From Seriola aureovittata (lineage: Eukaryota > Chordata > Actinopteri > Carangiformes > Carangidae): a stretch of DNA of 64,000 nt. The number at the start of each line of letters is the position of its first letter. Position 1 is the first letter of the stretch. The position numbers and the translations under genes are program-made. The notes under the pieces were generated by a model. The model was given only the letters and a program-made list of their open reading frames with translations. It ran no database searches and was not told where the DNA came from. This document shows, piece after piece, positions 24,189-35,045 of the stretch. The stretch covers positions 5,008,140 to 5,072,139 of the forward strand of contig NC_079384.1 in assembly GCF_021018895.1 (NCBI RefSeq), written 5' to 3'.

Positions 24189-24950
24189 GTTTTTAAAGGG
24201 AGCACACTGAGCCAGTTCCACAAACTGGAGGCCTTCCTTGGGGAGGGCGGTTTTGGTTTGTAACCAAATGCCAGAATATTGAAAGCAATGAGGCGCTGGC
24301 TATTAAAGTCAATAAAAATCACCCGGAAATCGTGCACCAGGTAACAGAGGAAATTGCCGTCCTAAAGCGGCTGCGGCGTCTTGGTCCAGACACCTGCAAT
24401 ATAGTGAGGTGGAAGGGCTTTTTCTTGGACAAGGACTATATCTGCCTCAACTCTGAGCTATTGGACGAAAGCCTGTGTGCTTATATGGAGTACAGGAACA
24501 ACCATGGTCTTCTCATTACAGCTTCAACAGAGAAACTCTGGGCCAACCAGCTCACTATGTGCTGGATGGTAGGATGGGTACCCACTATTATTTCAGGAGA
24601 CAAAGCAACAGCCATTAGAGGTGGAAGTTTAATTCTCCAGTGGAGTTCTTGCATGAAATGGGCTTCCACACCACAGAAACAAGATACGTCAGTCTAAAAG
24701 CATCTCGATGAGCTTGAGCAGCTGATGAAGATGAAGACAGGACACCACAGTGATCAGTGTCTGCTGGTGAACCTGATCAAAAGGATGCTGCAGCTGGATG
24801 CTGACCAGAAAATCAAACCCCCTGGAGGTTCTGCAACATCCATTCTTTGCAGAGAAAACACAGGCGCTATCATATCAGACACAGAAGAGGAAACCCCTGA
24901 AGTCAGTCTGCCTATTGTCTGATAACAGGACCAGAGAACATTCACTGTAG
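24189..24950 (+). pseudogene. HIPK-like protein kinase pseudogene
   Basis: Three translated frames together follow the kinase domain of the homeodomain-interacting protein kinase (HIPK) family, nuclear Ser/Thr kinases that are multicopy in many fishes. A splice-acceptor-like pyrimidine tract ends in CACAG at 24188. The first frame gives a glycine loop LGEGGFG at 24237-24257 and then meets TAA, because one base is missing before 24260. The next frame carries the LAIKV lysine motif (24296-24310), EEIAVLKRLRRL with the likely helix-C Glu at 24350, and a hinge-like YMEYRNNHG ending near 24506. The match then jumps to the late C-lobe (ETLGQPAHYVLD from 24532; THYYFR) in another frame, so roughly 120 residues with the HRD and DFG motifs are absent. 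A TAG stop lies at 24616-24618. Further frame changes occur near 24700 and near 24820 around LIKRMLQLDADQKI (24773-24814) and LQHPFF (24831-24848), and the tail ends at TAG 24948-24950. It cannot be an active kinase. The acceptor-like edge favours a duplicated gene over a retrocopy, but that is inference. Confidence 0.87.
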
Positions 24951-27900
24951 GGTCAAAAACTGCTCAGGACATTTGCACCCATGTGGTATGCACCATAACC
25001 ATTCAGCCATCAGGCCGCCCCCAAGAGGCTACATCTAATCAGCCTAAAACAAGTTTAAGCTTGTTCAAGTTTAATATTGACAGAGTATGTTTGTTAAAGA
25101 TACTTGTTACCGAGCCATGGTAACGCTTCAAACCCATCAGCTACAGAAGAGGGACCACAGGTGCTGAGAAACTTAAGAAAACCAATGAGATACAGAATTA
25201 AATTAGTTACATTTAAGTATAAATGAACCTGGTAATCTCACTCTGATATTCTGCCCTCACTCTAAAACTTACACTTGACCTCTACCACTGCCATGTCTTA
25301 TGGGAAAAATATTTTTTGACTTAATTTACTGGCATTTGGTTTTAGGAAAGCAGCTCTTATGGCTGTTTCTGCAAAGACAAATGACAAATGGAAATGTACT
25401 GCTATGGTACCTGGGAGACAGCTTTCACATATTGAGTCCAGGGGTAGTACATGAAAAATGTACATGAAATGGTCTTAATCCTATATTGGCTGGAGCAATC
25501 ACCTCCATAAAAAGGGGTGGGGTGGGGAGGGTGAGAAGAAAACTGCTGGCCGTTAGATTTATAGACAGAAAACAGGCCCTGTGTGACAAGAACCTGAGGC
25601 TAAGAGCAAGCAAATTCACAATCCTTAATCACCAAATTGGGAGTTATAAATTCAGTGGGTTTTTAATAGGCTGTCGCCACAGCAGAGTTTACCAGTGCAG
25701 TACATGTATATAATGCCATCTCATGTGGAGCCTCACATGTGTATGTGAGAGAGTGTTTATGTCTGTGTCTGCATATGTGTCTTTTTTATGCATGTGTGCC
25801 TGCCGTTACATCCCGCCCTGTACTCTTCATGCCTCCATGTGTGTCCGTATATCTCTGTTGCTGTTTGGGTCGTTTTTTCATGTGTCCATGTGAGCGGGTG
25901 CATTCGCTCATGCGTGTGTGGCCCTGCAGTCAATGGCCCGTTGCATTTTCCCCCGATAGCTGTGAAGGAGGGAAATGACCTTTAATATGCCCAGCCTTCT
26001 CCCCCAGTCCATATTAATGTTAATCTATCAGACTTGGAGTCTCCCTCGCCATACAACGCTGCCAATGTTCCCAGGGCCTTGGGGTGCAATCAGCGGTGTT
26101 GAACCAAGCAGTGCTCACTGTAAGGGTGGGAATAAAAAAAAAATAAAAAAAAGAAAGAACACACACACACGCGGTACAATCTCATGCTGATTTCTTTCAG
26201 CTAAACAAGCCGATACAAACACCAAACCCACCGCAGAAGTGTACTTAGTGAAGGACACCAAAAAGGAGGACACATCAAGAGCAGTGGGAGGTCGCAGGTT
26301 GACAAATGACTGAACTACCTATGGAAAAGTCAAACTAAAAAAACAAAAAGTTGTGACAACAAGAAAATGAGTTGGATAACTGGGCAACAAGCACTTTATT
26401 CTGCTTAAACTTCTAAAGCAAAGCACCTCACTGTTGATTAAAACCTGCCCCCCTTTAGTTATGTGGCTGCACTGTGGGAGCTTGATTTCAGATCGAGGTA
26501 CTGTATATAAAGAAAAAAGCTTCTCAATTCTAGCCAGCGACCGTCAGTTTTGGCAGCTGAAATCACAGCTGTTGCTGGCAGATTTTATCCATTGAGCTAG
26601 CTAGGTAAATAAGCAAACATTAACTCTGTGGCTAATCTATTAGCCTATACTTCTTTGTATTTTTAAACAGTATGTTTTTACTTTTAACATCATGAGATAA
26701 ACGGATGTCAGCATAAGAACTAGCTGATTTCTTTGGCAAATGTAACACTGTCTCTCATAATGCTGGCAGGGATTGCTGAGGTGTAAACTTCTACAAATCC
26801 AACATAGAGCAGAACAGAACTGCTAACGTTAGCCTAAACGCTGATAGCATTCAGAACCGACTTCCACACGGTGGGGAAATTGTAGACAGTGGATGTGCTG
26901 GTAGTGAATGGGCTTTTTTAAGGTTATTCCTGTTAATTAATGGTGTGCTAACGCATTTGACTGGGAAATGGGTTGCTGCTGTAAGAAGCAGTCTAGTTAG
27001 CCAGACATGCTAATGTTGTCGCTTAGGTAAGAGCAGATAAACACAACTGTTTGATCTATTTCTTACACATCTGCTCTTGTGTTCTTGGTTTTGTGAAAGC
27101 AAGAAAAGAATAAGAGAAAAAAAGTCACCACCCTCCAAACCCAAGAGCAGAGAGTCGTTGTTACTGGGCCTGCAGCTAGTCCCAGTTGCTAAACTGTGAT
27201 AGTTCAACTGCTGTTAGAGTCGGGGGTTTAGTGTCCCACTGAAGCTGGGGTAGTGCACTGAGGTTACGCTGGTCAGTTTCCATGGAAAAATATGTTTACC
27301 TATTTGAATATCTATCCCAGTATTGGTTCGTTAAAAAAAAAAAAAATCTAATTAGAAGCATGCAAGAATCTCCAACAGCTTCCGGCCAAAGCACATATGT
27401 AAATAAACATGAATTCATCATTGATGAAGAGCGAACAAGTACAGCCCGTTCCATTTTCAAGGTCTGAGGTTTGTGGTCTCCAGTGACCATTTAATTTGAT
27501 TTGAGTAATCAGTTTAGAAATGTGTGTAATCTAACTTCTCCATCTACAACTGGACTTATTCACTATGGATTCCTGCCCCACTGTTCACTGCTAAAGCTAA
27601 GGCCAAACTAGGCTGTAAGATGGAGTGGACACAGTTTAAAAGTTTAAGGTTTGTGGTAATGTTTAAGGTAGTATTTGCAATTGAGACTGAAGCTACATAA
27701 CAGATGAAATGGAAAGAGCCAGCAACGACTAAAGAAAGCTAAAGAGAAAAGAAACATTAAGGCAAAGAATGAAAAGCCCTAGGCCCAGAAATGTACAGTA
27801 TGCATCCACATATCGCCCGTATTTGTCTAAATATTAGACTAAATACTAGTGATTCAGAAAAAAAAAAAATTAGGGGAATGAAAGGCATTGAGAAGAATTC

Positions 27901-28685
27901 AAAAAAGAAAGGAATAACTTGTGCAGCTGACAAAAATAAACTCTCAGGGCATTACAATTTGGATGAGAGATGAATGAAAGGAAGAAAGAGAAGAAAAACA
28001 TCACTTGGGAGGTCATTAGGTGCCATTCAGTCAGTGCTGCGAGTCCAGAGGTGGATTAACATTGGAGGGGGAAAGAGGTGGTCGAAGAGATGAAGAGAAA
28101 GGCTTCGGTCATTTGGGTAATCTTTGTGCAGATCTGGCCACTTACTTGGAAAGTCTATGCTAAGTGCAAGCAGGGAGTAGCAGTTTCGAGGGAGGTTTGT
28201 GGAAACAAACTGCTAATGTGCTTTTTATTTGTGGCAGGGAGATCTTATCAGGATATATGGCATAAACAGTTTGGACTGTTTAGAAATCTCACTACTTTCA
28301 CCCTCTGCCTGCAGTGCAGTGCAGCCCCCCCCCAAGACATGGTTCTTGTAGCCTTCGTTTAACATTCAAAGACTTATCTCTGACCATAAATTTGTTTCTA
28401 TGTTTCCATTTGCAACTATATTCTTCTCTCATACGTCTCTGGTTTTCCGTCTACAACTTAAGAATTGTGTGTTGTCAGACAACCAGAGGTGGATGTGTGA
28501 TGGTGGAGCTGGTCATGAGTCAAAAATGCTACATGTTGACATTATAGTATTATATCCATTAAATTTAGGTTTAATTACCTTGAAGGCTGACAGGAGGCAT
28601 GTATGTTTAGCTGTTAGACTTCTGTATTATTAAGTTGGATGTAGTGAGTTGCAAGAATCATGAACCCAATGTTTCCATGTGTCAC
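24951..28685. other. Non-coding spacer
   Basis: No gene is seen. The stretch 25920-26090 is less AT-biased, with homeodomain-type motifs (ATATTAATGTTAATC near 26010), and is given separately. A region around 26500-26960 has GCTAGC and GCTAACGTTAGC words seen in fish repeats, but no ends could be placed. Several A-rich runs (26129-26155, 27333-27346, 27860-27870) are simple sequence. Confidence 0.45.
25920..26090. promoter_or_regulatory. Candidate conserved regulatory stretch
   Basis: This block is complex, non-repetitive sequence with TTTAATATG, CCATATTAATGTTAATC and several ATTAA-type homeodomain core motifs. Its composition differs from the repeat-laden surroundings. That is the usual look of vertebrate conserved non-coding elements, but conservation cannot be judged from one genome. 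There is no open frame with a domain. Confidence 0.25.
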
Positions 28686-29190
28686 CTATAAGGGGATATA
28701 TAATTATCACATATATACATCCTCTGGATAATTGCAGATATACATTTATAACATAAATGAAATACCTATAGTAAAATTTATACATATATTAAAAATATCT
28801 ATATGATTAATTTTTATATAACATATTTGTTGAGGGTGTATATTTAATTTATAAATGCAAATGTATTAAAACAAATAACTTTTAATATAAATTTAAAAAG
28901 CTTTAAATGTTTTTCTTATTAATTTTACACATTCCATCTTTTGTATTTACTGTATATATAAACATTGATAGGCTTTGCAATGGATATATGTATACAACAT
29001 TGTTTACAATATAAGCATACATACATAAACGTATATATTTGTACATGCCAGACATTTATATACATATATCAATATATGAAATTATTCCAATTTTTAACAG
29101 GTTTGATATATCATTTTTTAGATATATGTAGATATGGTTCATGTATGGAAATGTATTATATGTGCATATATTACATTTGCATATGGGTAT
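28686..29190. repeat. AT-rich, ATATAC-like low-complexity tract
   Basis: About 500 bases dominated by TATA, ATACAT and ATATGT words, much richer in A and T than the flanks, with no regular unit. The short open frame inside (about 75 codons rich in Tyr, Ile and Cys) reflects composition. Confidence 0.85.
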
Positions 29191-29299
29191 GATAAGATGA
29201 TGATGAACCCTAACCCTGAGTATGGAGATAGACAGGATGCAGTTAGCCTAGCAATTAGCCAAAAAATGATCCCAGTGAACCCCCCGAAAACCAAAATGA

Positions 29300-29418
29300 G
29301 ATACACTGTTAATTAGTGATCTACAGAGGTGCGAGCTGGTTATTTTTCAACTTAGGAGAGAGCCAGACTAACTGTTTCCCCCTTTCTCCCAGTCTTCATG
29401 TTAAGCTAATCATCTCAG
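29300..29418. mobile_element. Truncated copy of foldback element family C
   Basis: Reads TTAATTAGTGATCTACAGAG, then GAGCCAGACTAACTGTTTCC and CAGTCTTCATGTTAAGC. The second and third blocks match the right arm of the element at 53626-54243 (GAGCCAGGCTGATTGCTTCC and CGTCTTTACGCTATGCTAAGC). The first block matches what I recall of the longer form of this very common fish repeat. Only one arm is present, so it is a fragment. Confidence 0.7.
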
Positions 29419-29460
29419 TGACAGCTCTAATCCATAGCATTTTCAAGGGCCTTTGACGAG

Positions 29461-29578
29461 CTCTGGGCCCGGGTTCGAGTCCGACCCGTGGCCCTTTGCT
29501 GGATGTCATCCTCCCTCTCTCGCTCTCACTCTCTCACTGCAGCTATTATAAAGGAATAAAAAGCCCAAAACAAAACAA
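29461..29578 (+). mobile_element. tRNA-derived SINE fragment
   Basis: A good RNA polymerase III B box, GGTTCGAGTCC, lies at 29472-29482. It is followed by CCGTGGCCCTTTGCTGGATG, a TC-rich segment (CCTCCCTCTCTCGCTCTCAC) and an end reading TATAAAGGAATAAAAAGCCC with an A-rich tail. This order (B box, GGCCCTTTGCTGCATGTCA, CTCTC stretch, ATAAAGG and AAAATGCCCAAAA) is a tRNA-derived SINE type I recognise from teleosts. The A box half is missing or unrecognisable, so it is 5' truncated. It is not a functional tRNA gene because there is no acceptor stem or anticodon arm upstream. Confidence 0.75.
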
Positions 29579-31709
29579 TCTTGTGTTTTGTGAGTCCATC
29601 ATGCAGCTGATGTATTTGACCTGACTCAGCCATGACACATCCTGACTCATGCCATTACAAGAGGCTATTGAGACCGCACACCCCTCTCCCTGCAGCCCAT
29701 CATAACACTATTCCCCCATCTTTTGTCTTTTTTTATTACATTCCTGCTCTGTTCAGTATTTGCCTTTCATGTTATTTTTCTGACCAAAACAGACGTTCCC
29801 CTTCCAGTGTTCACCTCTGATTCCATCTCACACACGTCAAACCGTCTAACCAGGTGGTTCAATACATCAGCTCCCATCTGCCGTCACTCCGCACCTCACC
29901 GCATCTAATGTTGCTGTCTGGTTGCCATGAAAACCAGCATGGCAGGTTCCCGTTTGGCCCCCGCTCGCCGAAACGGGGGCCCTATGCAGTATGTTCCTGC
30001 GACGGCCAGGAGCCGGTGGTTTGTTATGGCGTGTCGCCACCCTCGGCGAACCACACGGCCTCTTGTTTGTTTGAACAAGGCCCCCGATGCCCGGCTGTTC
30101 TCTCACTGTGGCAGAGAAAAATGAAATGTAAAAAGCTGTCAAAGCTCAGCTGTCACAAGGAGCAAATGGGGGGGGGGGGTGTAAAGAAAAAAGGTAAGAG
30201 CCTCGGAAGAGAAAGTACAAGAGGGAAAGGATAAAGAGATTACAACTAATAAAGACAGAAGAAGAGTGATACAGATAAATTGGAGAGGAAGGAGGGGAGG
30301 AAGTGGGGAGGGGCAGAGGTAGAGAGCTCGTAGCTGTAGTGCAGAGGAGTATTGCAAATGTATGTCAGGAGGACAAGTGAGGTCTGTCACTACTGCAGCA
30401 GGGTGGGCCACTCCCGTTTCCATGACTAATTGAAATCTTCCACTGGACTGTTGAGGCCTCGCTTCTTTCCGACGCCACCCGTCTCCCTCTTTTTCTGCTT
30501 CTCTGTTATTTTCTCCCTCCCTCCCTCCCTCTCAATCACAACTTGTCTCCTTAAACATGGCCCGTACAGTGTACGAGACGGAAATATGCATGTGCATTTT
30601 TAGGCCTTCCAGTAATTTAAGGTTAAACTGTTTTAAAATGAACACAATTACATGACAATTTAAAGCTGATATATTTTCAGCCTTGTGATGAATATTATGC
30701 ACCAGCTTTTATTTTTTATTATTTTATTTCTATATATTTTCATACATGTCACGTCTGAAATTAGATGCAGAATCAACCATTGAGGAAAAAAGTATTTTAC
30801 TTGGACTTCCTCGTTTCTCTCACCACTGCCTCAGTGTGTGATTCGCAGAGAGAGAAGTCCTAGATAGTGATTGCATGTGATCTGTGCCACAAACTGGAGA
30901 ATGGAGGGATTTCAAGAAGAGGAGATTAGTTAAGCTGAACCTGAAGGCCACCAAGGCCTTATGATTGGTTGCCCCCCGCACTGCAGAGGCAGGAAAGGCC
31001 CATACAATTGTGTAAACATTCACATTCATATAAGATTTAGATATACTAAAGATGATAACAATAGTGACACGGGGGGGTGTGGATGTGTCATATAATATGT
31101 GAGTCATATAAGATACATTAATAATAATGTGGACATAGGAACAACGGTGGTCTGGGGGGGGCAGTATGCCTTGGATACTGATGAATGAGTTTCTTTCCAA
31201 ACCAGGACCAGCAGGTCCCCAAACATCATCAGTCATATTGTCAGAAAACACCACCCATTAATCCCCCCTAACTCATAATGAGATGGGAAAGTGGTCTCAG
31301 ACCTTTGGACCCGACTGCATATGTTGTGATGGAATATTTTATCTACATTACCCCTCTGCATTAAATATCTGGGCAGCTATTGCTTAGCTAGCTAACCGGA
31401 ATCCAAATTACATATCAAGACACAACAAAACTTAGCTTAGCAGCATTCCACTCCTTATATTAGCATAAAAATGAGAATACATTATAATAAAACTTGTAAT
31501 AATAGACAATAAAAATATACTGTATGCTGTTTTTCTTTAAGATGAACAAATGTATTTTCTAGTTCCACCGGGGGGGGGGGGGCTCCCAATCAACAGCAGA
31601 CTAAATGAAATTCATGCTGATATCTCTTTCCATCTAAAATTGACCATAAACTTTAACAAGATGTTCTGTGTCAGCAAGGGGCCACACATATGTGTGTGTT
31701 AGTGAGCTG

Positions 31710-31711
<2 letters not shown>

Positions 31712-31747
<36 letters not shown>
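31712..31747. repeat. (GT)n microsatellite
   Basis: A perfect GT run of 36 bases, preceded by a shorter TGTGTGTG at 31690-31699. Confidence 0.96.
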
Positions 31748-31748
<1 letters not shown>

Positions 31749-31974
31749 AACCCAAAGGCACCCTGGTGCCACATCCTAGCAGGCGGTAGAGCAGGGGTCC
31801 AGTAACGGGTCAGTAGCCTATACAGAGACTGAGGGGTCTATGTAACACACACCCAGCAGAACATAAGTCCACTGGGGCACAGCTTGATCCTCAGACTGCC
31901 TGCTTGACTGACTAAGCCACATATTTATCGCTTACCCCAGTGTGACCGTGGCTGTTGCACCAAACATGTCAACC

Positions 31975-32075
31975 GTTGGGTGATTCATATCAACTGTAGA
32001 TGTTTTGTCCAGAAATCGGTAATTAATCACATTTTAATCAGGCTATTAAAAGCCCTGTCAAAGCTACAGGAGCAG
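31975..32075. promoter_or_regulatory. Candidate conserved regulatory stretch
   Basis: Contains GGTAATTAATCACATTTTAA, followed by TCAGGCTATTAAAAGCCC, with three or four homeodomain-type cores within 60 bases and a short palindrome GGCTATTAAAAGCC. There is no repeat or coding signal. Regulatory function is an inference from motif density alone. Confidence 0.25.
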
Positions 32076-33324
32076 GCCACGTTCACTAAATCGAACGTGT
32101 GTGTATTGAAGACCACTTGCGGACCGGGTCGAGTTTCTCACCACTTTTCTCGCGTTCAGCGGAGTGCTCGGAGGTTGAAACCCAAACACAGATGATTTGA
32201 GAGAAGGCACAGAGCATGAAACACGATTAGGTTTCAACGTGCTACGAGCAAAAGCTACTATTTTATTACATTGCCTGATCAAATTTATAAATTGAATTAG
32301 GTGTCTTTTATCAATCCAGACGGCTATTGATTTCATCTCAGAGGGGGGATGCAGCGGGGGGATGCAGCGGGGGATTATATGTATGGGTGTGAGATGATGG
32401 AAAAATATGAAAAATAGTGAAGTTTATGGGGTTTTCTGCTGTAATAGTTTACAGTGCTTCCATGTGGATTTTACAGTTGTTTTTGCTGTACGGGTGTGAT
32501 GGGAGGAGATATTCTTTACAGTCTGTGTCGGATTCAGGCAACCGCAACTTTTATCAAATCAGAACATCCCACACTTTTTCTGAGATCATGCCAGAGTATG
32601 AACATTTACATCGCATCCCATCATTAAATCACAACCAACTCTTTCTTTTCTTCTTCTTCAACAGGGGGACAAAGATTTGTCACCATGTGTGATGAATTTA
32701 AGATGTTCTAAAAATAGAAAATCCCACCTTAGTCATTTATTTACCTGCATCTAGTCGAGACCACACACGCAGATTCATGTCATGCGTGTCGGTTTAGGCT
32801 ATGACATCATGGGACGAGCAGGTCCTCAGTGATGTCATGGATTAGTTTAATGCAGAAGCTGCTGCAATCGTTGCTCTGTGCTTTGTGTGTTTACACTACA
32901 TCTGTGTTAAATTATTAATGTAGGCAGTTTGGTCAAGATGGTTTCTGTGTTTGTAGTAATGTTTTAAAGGCCTAAAGATGCTTTTTTTGTGTCGCCAGAC
33001 TGTAGTTTTTAAAAAGAAAGCTGTGACTCCCGCTGGTTTTTATGCTTGTAAAATCAATAGTAATGATGATAATGAACAAATAATTAACCTTGTTTTGCTT
33101 GCTTGATATTGACTGACTGATCAATTAATCAGTTACTCCTTTCAGCTGTAGTTCTTGTTGTGCTTTGAAATGAAATCAGTAACTCGTCTCATCTTTGTTC
33201 ATCTTTGGAGGCAGCTCAGAGTTTCTTTTTCTATTTCTGTGAAGTGACAGAAAAACAAGCTGCGTTTACTGAAATAATTTTTAGCATTTTCTTCCAGGGT
33301 GTGAAATTGCAGAGAACAGAAATG

Positions 33325-33400
33325 GAGAGGAGGAGGAGGAGGAGGAGGAGAGGAATAGAAGAGAGGAGAAGAAGAAGAAGAAGAAGAGAGAAGATGAAGA
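33325..33400. repeat. (GGA)n and (GAA)n purine tract
   Basis: A purine-only plus strand made of AGG units at 33328-33350, then AGA/GAA units to about 33395. The open frame through it is poly-Arg and poly-Glu and is not a gene. Confidence 0.93.
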
Positions 33401-33497
33401 TGCTCCTGTCACGCCCTCTTTACTAAGCAACACCACTGCAGGATACGCACACTCACTGAAACACACACTGCAAACATAACGGCCTACATACCAGCGT

Positions 33498-33498
<1 letters not shown>

Positions 33499-33537
<39 letters not shown>

Positions 33538-33545
33538 GCACACAT
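33499..33545. repeat. (CA)n microsatellite
   Basis: A CA run, perfect to about 33530, with an AACACACGCACACA tail. Confidence 0.95.
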
Positions 33546-34204
33546 GGGCACTTCCCCCTTCCCTGTGTGGCACCCGGGGCCTCTCTCCTCGCCACCGCCC
33601 TCTGCGCTCTGATTGGTCGGCAACACGTGTGTGTGCGTGAGATAAAGTGCTGCTTTAGCGTGTGGCAGTGTGTGAGTTGTCATGACGTGGTTTGCACAGC
33701 TCACTGCTCACATACTAAACTGTACCTGCCACATTATAAATCTGTGGGGAGAAAGGCAGAGAAGGTAAATAAGAGCGGTAAAATACGGTGGACTGGAGAT
33801 GGAGCGAGGGTGTATGTGCGTTATTATGTGTTGCATTGGTTTCATGCAGAGGTGTATCATATTCTTGAATTATCTTGCAACAAGCAGGTGGAAGCTGTTT
33901 GAGCGAAGCGGTTTCGGCCGGTACCTGACCGAACCAGACCATGAATTCCAGAAGGAGCGACTGTCAAAGCTACACGTTGTTATTTTCTTTCTGTTCTATT
34001 TTCCTAAGTTGCTCGCTGGAAAGAATTCCAGCGTCTACCTGCCTCGCCTGCGGTGTAATGAGGTGAAATTATTCTCCGACCTGACTGACGACGGCATCAT
34101 TTAGCCCGTCAGCGTTGGGGATCTGGCACGCTGCCTGGGAGACGCTCAGCCTCATGACTGTGCCTGTGTTTTCACTCAAAATATTTTTAAAAAAGTAGAA
34201 ATGG

Positions 34205-34400
34205 GGCTCTCCAATTAATTGCCATTTACATATTCCTGGCTACGGTTTCCAGATGGGGTGTAGGGGTGGAGTTAGGGCGGGGGGGCGTTGGCGAGGAAAT
34301 GAGACGCCTTCTCAGTCGCCGCCCTGATTATTTGTTTAGGTCATTAACAATTCCTGAGGTGCTGTGATTCAATTTTGAAATCAGACAAATGATTGGAGCA
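34205..34400. promoter_or_regulatory. Candidate conserved regulatory stretch
   Basis: Contains CCAATTAATTGCCATTTACA and, after a GC-rich 60-base segment, GATTATTTGTTTAGGTCATT followed by AACAATTCCTGAGG and TCAATTTTGAAATCAG. The first is a perfect paired homeodomain site and the second includes a forkhead-like TTTGTTTA. The complex, non-repetitive composition lies between microsatellites and has no coding frame. Function is inferred from motif content only. Confidence 0.32.
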
Positions 34401-34421
34401 GTAGGGAGAGAGAGAGGGTGG

Positions 34422-34423
<2 letters not shown>

Positions 34424-34459
<36 letters not shown>
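34424..34459. repeat. (GT)n microsatellite
   Basis: A perfect GT run of 36 bases, preceded by a GAGA stretch at 34405-34416. Confidence 0.96.
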
Positions 34460-34460
<1 letters not shown>

Positions 34461-34639
34461 ATCATGGTTATGACACACACACATGAACATTTGCGTTTCT
34501 GCTGCGGTGACATTTACTGGTAAACAGACCCGAGATTAGTTGCAGTTTGTGTGTTTTCAGGTGACTAATACTGTCATTTGGACCCTGGTTCCTTGGAGAA
34601 CCTGCTTTACAATGTGTCACCTGCTCCACAGAAGGGGAA

Positions 34640-34656
34640 GGGGGGGGGGGGGGGGG
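34640..34656. repeat. Poly-G tract
   Basis: A G run of about 17 bases, preceded by GAAGGGGAAG. Confidence 0.9.
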
Positions 34657-34777
34657 TTGGTTGTGGAAAAGTGAGACATAAGAAGGGGGGGATACCAGGG
34701 TCAGAGACAGAGAGGAAAAATGAAATGGACAAAGTGAGAGGACTGAAAGAGCCATTTCCTACTAACCCAGTTTTGGG

Positions 34778-35045
34778 TTAGAGGAGCTATTTGTAAGTTT
34801 AGCTACTGCTACATAGCTAGCGTTAGCATTAACACCTCTTTACCTACCAGTCTAGAAGAAACTTTGCAAGCTCACCATCAAACTTTAATTCCTTTACTCA
34901 CCAAGAGACGTCTCCAGCTGTGGAAAACGATGCCAGCGTGAAGTCTTCATTTTACATTTTACAAGCTCTTGTCGAGCGACCATCACCACCACCACCGAGA
35001 AACCTTGTTCAGCAGCAGAGGAAACTTACATATAAGCCCCTTTAA
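34778..35045 (+). mobile_element. Short non-autonomous TIR element, family B, copy 2
   Basis: The left end is TTAGAGGAGCTATTTGTAAG and the right end is ACTTACATATAAGCCCCTTTAA. These pair as an imperfect terminal inverted repeat of about 23 bases (TTARAGGRGCT..ATnTGTAAGTTT). Interior blocks ACCAGTCTAGAAGAAACTTT and GTCTCCAGCTGTGGAAAACG correspond to copy 1 at 2626-2982. It is about 90 bases shorter than copy 1. It has no coding capacity. Confidence 0.75.

Larger units (their letters stand above)
29579..33324. other. Non-coding spacer with one GT array and poly-G runs
   Basis: There is no gene. G runs occur at 30167-30179 and 31570-31582. The stretch 29930-30130 is CpG-rich, and its 126-codon frame (29854-30234) has no recognisable domain. 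The stretch 31975-32075 carries clustered TAAT motifs and is listed separately. A pyrimidine stretch ending in CAACAG at about 32664 looks like a splice acceptor, but no plausible exon follows. Confidence 0.45.

Noticed and set aside
26500..26960. Possible dispersed repeat with GCTAGC/GCTAACGTTAGC words
   Set aside because: Ends and a second copy could not be found in the window.
29472..29482. tRNA gene
   Set aside because: Only the B box is present and no cloverleaf can be drawn upstream; the downstream order of blocks is that of a SINE.
29854..30234. 126-codon frame with several Cys residues
   Set aside because: It overlaps frames in other phases, crosses a poly-G run, and has no recognisable domain; the CpG-rich core is more likely non-coding.
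33205..33426. Arg-rich frame resembling a nuclear localisation region
   Set aside because: It is the translation of GGA and GAA purine repeats.
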